Of a DNA stretch of 64,000 nucleotides, positions 60,571-64,000 are shown piece after piece; the first letter of the stretch is position 1, and each line of letters starts with the position of its first letter. The DNA is from Girardinichthys multiradiatus (taxonomy: Eukaryota > Chordata > Actinopteri > Cyprinodontiformes > Goodeidae). The notes beneath the pieces were generated by a model. It ran no database searches, was not told where the DNA came from, and saw nothing but the letters and a program-made list of their open reading frames with translations. The position numbers and the translations under genes were made by a program. The stretch spans positions 620,001 through 684,000 of the forward strand of contig NC_061800.1 in the NCBI RefSeq assembly GCF_021462225.1. Reading direction: 5' to 3'.

Positions 60571-60844
60571 TTGCAACCAAGGGTGGCACAACCGGATATT
60601 TAAGAGTTAGAGTCAGGTTGGAATGAATAAATAAATGAAATAAACATTTAAAAGCTATGTTTACTCGAGTTATCTTTGTCTGATTTTAAAATGGTTTGGT
60701 CATGTCTGCATTGTTTAACAAGTAGAAGAGTAGAATGTATGCAATTCATTTTTAATCTCCATGTGTGATTAGACTGAAATGGCCATGTATTCAGTAAATA
60801 AATTAGGTTTCTTTTGTGAAGTGCTTTGAGGAATCATACTTGTA

Positions 60845-62112
60845 GTCATCCTAGTCGTCTTCCGCTTTATCTGGGAAAGGGTTGCAGGGACAGCAGACTC
60901 AGCAGAGACACCCAGATGTCTCTCTCCTCAGGCATCTCCTCCAGCTCCTCCGGGGGGATCCCAAGACGTTCCCAGGCCAGCCGAGAGACATAGTATCCCC
61001 CATGGGCCTTCCTCCCGATGGGACGTGCTTGGAACACCTCCCGAGAAAGGTGTGCAGGAGGCATCCGATATAGATGCCCAAGCCACCTCAACTGGCTCCT
61101 CTCGATGTGAAGGAGTAGCGGCTCTACTCCGAGCACCTCCCGGATGACCGAGCTCCTCACCCTATCTCTAAGGGAGTGCCTGGCCACCCTACGGAGGAAG
61201 CTCATTTCAGACGCTTGTATCCGGGATCTTGTTCTTTCGGTCATGACCCAAAGTTCATGGCCATAGGTGAGGCTAGGAACGTAAACTGACCGGTAAATCG
61301 AGAGCTTCGCTTTTCAGCTCAGCTCTCTCTTCACCACAACGGACCCCTCCAACCTGAAGAGGACAAGCCACCCTTTTCCGGTCGGGAACCATGGCCTCGG
61401 ACTTGCAGGAGTTAATATTCATCCCAGCCGCTTCACACTCGGCTGCAAACCGCCCCAGCGCATGCTGTAGGTCTTGGCTAGAGGGGACCAGCAGGACCAT
61501 GTCATCTGCAAAAAGAAGAGACGAAATCCACTGGTCCCCAAACCAGACCCCCTCCGAAACTTAGCTGCGCCTAGAAATCCTGTCCATAAACGTTATGAAC
61601 AGGACCGGTGACAAAGGGCAGCCCTGCTGGAGTCCAACATGCACCGGGAACAGGTCTGACTTAGTGCAGGCAATGCGGACCAAACTCCTGCTCCGCTTGT
61701 ACAAAGATGGGATGGGCCCTAATAAAGGGTCCCCGACTCCATACTCCTGGACCAACCCCCACAGGGCATCATGAGGCACACAGTCGAAAGGCTTCTCCAG
61801 GTCCAAAAAACACATATGGACCGGTTGGCCAAACTCCCATGAACCCTCGAGTACCCTGTAGACGGTATAGAGCTGGTCCAGTGTTCCACGGCCGGGATGA
61901 AACCACACTGCTCTCCTGAAGCTGAGGTTTGACTATCAGCTGGACTTTCCTCTCCAATAACCTGGCGTAGGCCTTACCAGGGAGGCTGAGGAGTGTGATT
62001 GGCATGTAGTTGGAACACACCCCCCGGTCACCCTTCTTATGAATGGAGACCACCACTCCAGTCTGCCAGTCGAGAGACACTGTCCCCAACCGCCATGCAA
62101 TGTTGAAGAGGG
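60845..62112 (-). mobile_element. RTE LINE, 5'-truncated 3' half
   Basis: Same family as 693-3458. It starts at the 3' end (GTCGTCTTCCGCTTTATC, 60854-60871) and runs leftwards in the element through the C-terminal tail (61244-60867), where MTERTRSRIQASEMSFLRRV is readable. It then covers the RT region (61908-61561) with GLQQGCPLSPVLF. About 140 bases are missing near 61340 compared with 693-3458, removing the EFKYLGVLF part. The 5' truncation falls at LFNIAW (62110-62112), directly against the minisatellite. Confidence 0.92.
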
Positions 62113-62660
62113 TTATGTAGTATGTGTATGTAGTAGCTGCATATAGATGGGCATGTAGTAGCCTCATGTAGAAACTGCATGTAGTAGCTGCATTCAGTAG
62201 TTGTATGTAGTAGCTGCGTGAAGTAGCTGCATGTAGTAGTGACATGTAGTAGTTGCATGTAGTAGCTGCATTCAGTAGTTGTATGTAGTAGCTGCATGAA
62301 GTAGCTGCGTGAAGTAGCTGCATGCAGATGTGTATGTAGCAGCTGCATATAGATGTGCATGTAGCAGCCTCATGTAGAAACTGCATGTAGTAGTTGCATG
62401 TAGTAGCTGCATTCAGTAGTTGTATGTAGTAGCTGCGTGAAGTAGCTGCATGTAGTAGTGACATGTAGTAGTTGCATGTAGTAGCTGCATTCAGTAGTTG
62501 TATGTAGTAGCTGCGTGAAGTAGCTGCATGTAGTAGTGACATGTAGTAGTTGCATGTAGTAGCTGCATTCAGTAGTTGTATGTAGTAGCTGCGTGAAGTA
62601 GCTGCGTGTAGATGTGTATGTATTAGCCTCATGTAGTAACTGTATGTAGTCGTTTCATGA
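62113..62660. repeat. 13-bp minisatellite with 78-bp higher-order unit
   Basis: The basic unit on the plus strand is CATGTAGTAGCTG with variants such as CATTCAGTAGTTG, CGTGAAGTAGCTG and CATGTAGTAGTGA. Six units form a 78-base higher-order repeat: the CATTCAG variant starts at 62191, 62269, 62410, 62488 and 62566, spaced 78, 141, 78 and 78. The minus strand reads through without stops and gives a 13-residue repeat peptide (QLLHAATTCSYYM-like). This explains the 298-codon frame at 61769-62665, which continues into the LINE. Confidence 0.95.
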
Positions 62661-64000
62661 AGCATGGATCAGCTGTGATATGGCAAATACATTTTCATGA
62701 CTCTGTACATTTAGATAATGCATAACTGCTAATGCACTCACTGGCAGCTGGAAGTATTGTTCATCCTGGAAAATGCTTTTATCATGATTTTATGATGTCT
62801 AGGATTTTACTGTATGTTCAACCTTACCAGCAAAGCAGTGTGTCTCACTTTGAAGTTTTGCTTTTTGACTGTTAATGTAGACAGAAACAGACAGACAAGA
62901 GAATGGTAGCCCAGTCAAAAACAATAATGTCATCTTGGACACATTTATGAGAAGTGTCATTTCTTCTCCACACATTATGGTCAGTAAGCTGTGAGCTGTT
63001 TTCCCTCTGGTGTACCAGAAAAAGATGCTTGTGCTAACAGCCGATGCCACATGTGATGTCGGTAGCTCAGCTATTGTCAAAGCACAACGTCCCAAAGCAT
63101 TACTGGTAATCTTTGGAGAATTCAGTTCAGCCTCCCTTTTAGCTAACCTTTCACTAGTTTTTGTTAACAGATTTTCACTCTAAGCAGCAAAGAGGAGCGG
63201 TGATATGACAGAGCTACCACAGAGACACAGGAGAAAACCATGCAAACTTACAATGGCTCTTATGGTCAAGACACCCTCAGTAATGAAACATGCAGTTAAA
63301 GAATGTCAAAACATCTGGAGAGGAAAAATATTAATGTATGAGGAGATCAATCAAACTCCACACAGAGGCCTGCACAGTCCACATTTACATAATGACATTT
63401 TTACTGCTGGGACAACATAATAAGGAGCACTATAATTGAATTAAATCCATATTTTTAGCAGAACAGAGTTTTTGCCTAAAGAGATCAACAAGCAAACACA
63501 CAGACACATAAATAGGACATTGTTCTACTCATTAGATCAAATTTTATGTCAAATTATCTAAATATGAAATAGTTCTTAGGTTTATTATATAAAACTGTCA
63601 TAAACAAGAACCCAAAATTGATAACATATGGTAATTGGATATTATTGTAAGTTGTTTAATTGTCATTTCATAATGTGGCAGCCTTAATCAGTTAGATTGA
63701 ACTCTATTACAGATGGGGAAGAGCAATTGTGGGTGATTCAGCACACTGCTGACTGGAGAACATAAAATGGCTTGTAAATACCTGAGTGGAAAGATCTCCA
63801 AGAGTAAAACTGCAGAGTGGTCATTAACTGTGAAGTTGTGCAAAGATCTCTGCTAGTGAAATTAGACACGTGTTAAATGCTGGGACTAATCAGAAACTGT
63901 GCTTTAGTCAGTCTACATAACAAAATCCGTTGCACTTTGTTAAGTGTTTCCAACGGGTTTTCACGGTCAGATACCCCTTCTCTGGGCTCTCCTTAGTTAC
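62661..64000. other. Upstream CNTNAP intron, no gene seen
   Basis: No exon, RNA gene or recognisable transposon. AT-rich. Confidence 0.5.

Noticed and set aside
62113..62660. Regular direct repeats reminiscent of a CRISPR array
   Set aside because: The repeats are contiguous 13-mers without unique spacers, and the genome is vertebrate; it is a minisatellite.
61769..62665. 298-codon open frame on the minus strand with repeats of ATTCSYYM-like text
   Set aside because: It is the stop-free read-through of a 13-bp minisatellite joined to LINE sequence; not a gene.

Overview
This window is vertebrate nuclear DNA, most likely from a ray-finned (teleost) fish. The evidence is spliced exons with canonical GT/AG boundaries, no bacterial-style gene packing, and a mix of transposons typical of teleosts (L2, RTE, L1, Ty3/gypsy, Tc1, hAT, tRNA-like SINEs). 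I cannot name the species.

The only host gene I can support lies on the minus strand. Three exons (47912-48022, 44213-44406 and 5870-6017) join in a consistent reading frame. Together they encode almost one complete F5/8 type C (discoidin) domain of the contactin-associated protein (CNTNAP/Caspr, neurexin IV) family. These look like the second to fourth coding exons. The signal-peptide exon and all exons after the discoidin domain appear to lie outside the window. Everything else is intronic: part of the intron upstream of 48022, a 3.5 kb intron, a 38.2 kb intron (6018-44212), and part of the next intron (1-5869).

Layout: 1-3.5 kb, an LTR remnant and a long decayed minus-strand RTE-type LINE. 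5.4-5.7 kb, a compound CT/GACA/GATA array, then a CNTNAP exon at 5.9 kb. 9.4-10.8 kb, an RTE fragment, a tRNA-like SINE and a gypsy RNase H scrap. 11.6-13.3 kb, a Tc1 element with a broken transposase. 13.3-14.6 kb, a SINE-like repeat with a 31-bp target duplication, and an L2 tail. 15.5-18.5 kb, DNA-transposon, L1 and LTR remnants. 23.4-23.8 kb, a possible LTR. 26.9-27.7 kb, a hAT derivative that keeps a BED zinc finger and an 8-bp target duplication. 28.4-39.4 kb, a nest: a gypsy element whose gag is interrupted by an L2, itself interrupted by an RTE; the same gag is interrupted again by a Tc1 with an intact transposase frame. 39.5-40.7 kb, a decayed hAT gene. 44-48 kb, two CNTNAP exons and an L2 tail. 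50-54 kb, SINE-like, L2 and Tc1 fragments. 55.4-57.3 kb, a deleted Tc1 with a foreign insertion in its terminal repeat. 59.7-60.6 kb, more decayed DNA transposons. 60.8-62.7 kb, an RTE whose 5' end abuts a 13-bp minisatellite.

I found no clearly new biological system. The most informative items are the four-element insertion stack, the intact Tc1 transposase, the BED-finger hAT derivative, the Tc1 whose terminal repeats include the end of its own coding region, and the minisatellite that encodes the same 13-residue peptide in every minus-strand frame. Family names come from motif recognition; no database was searched.
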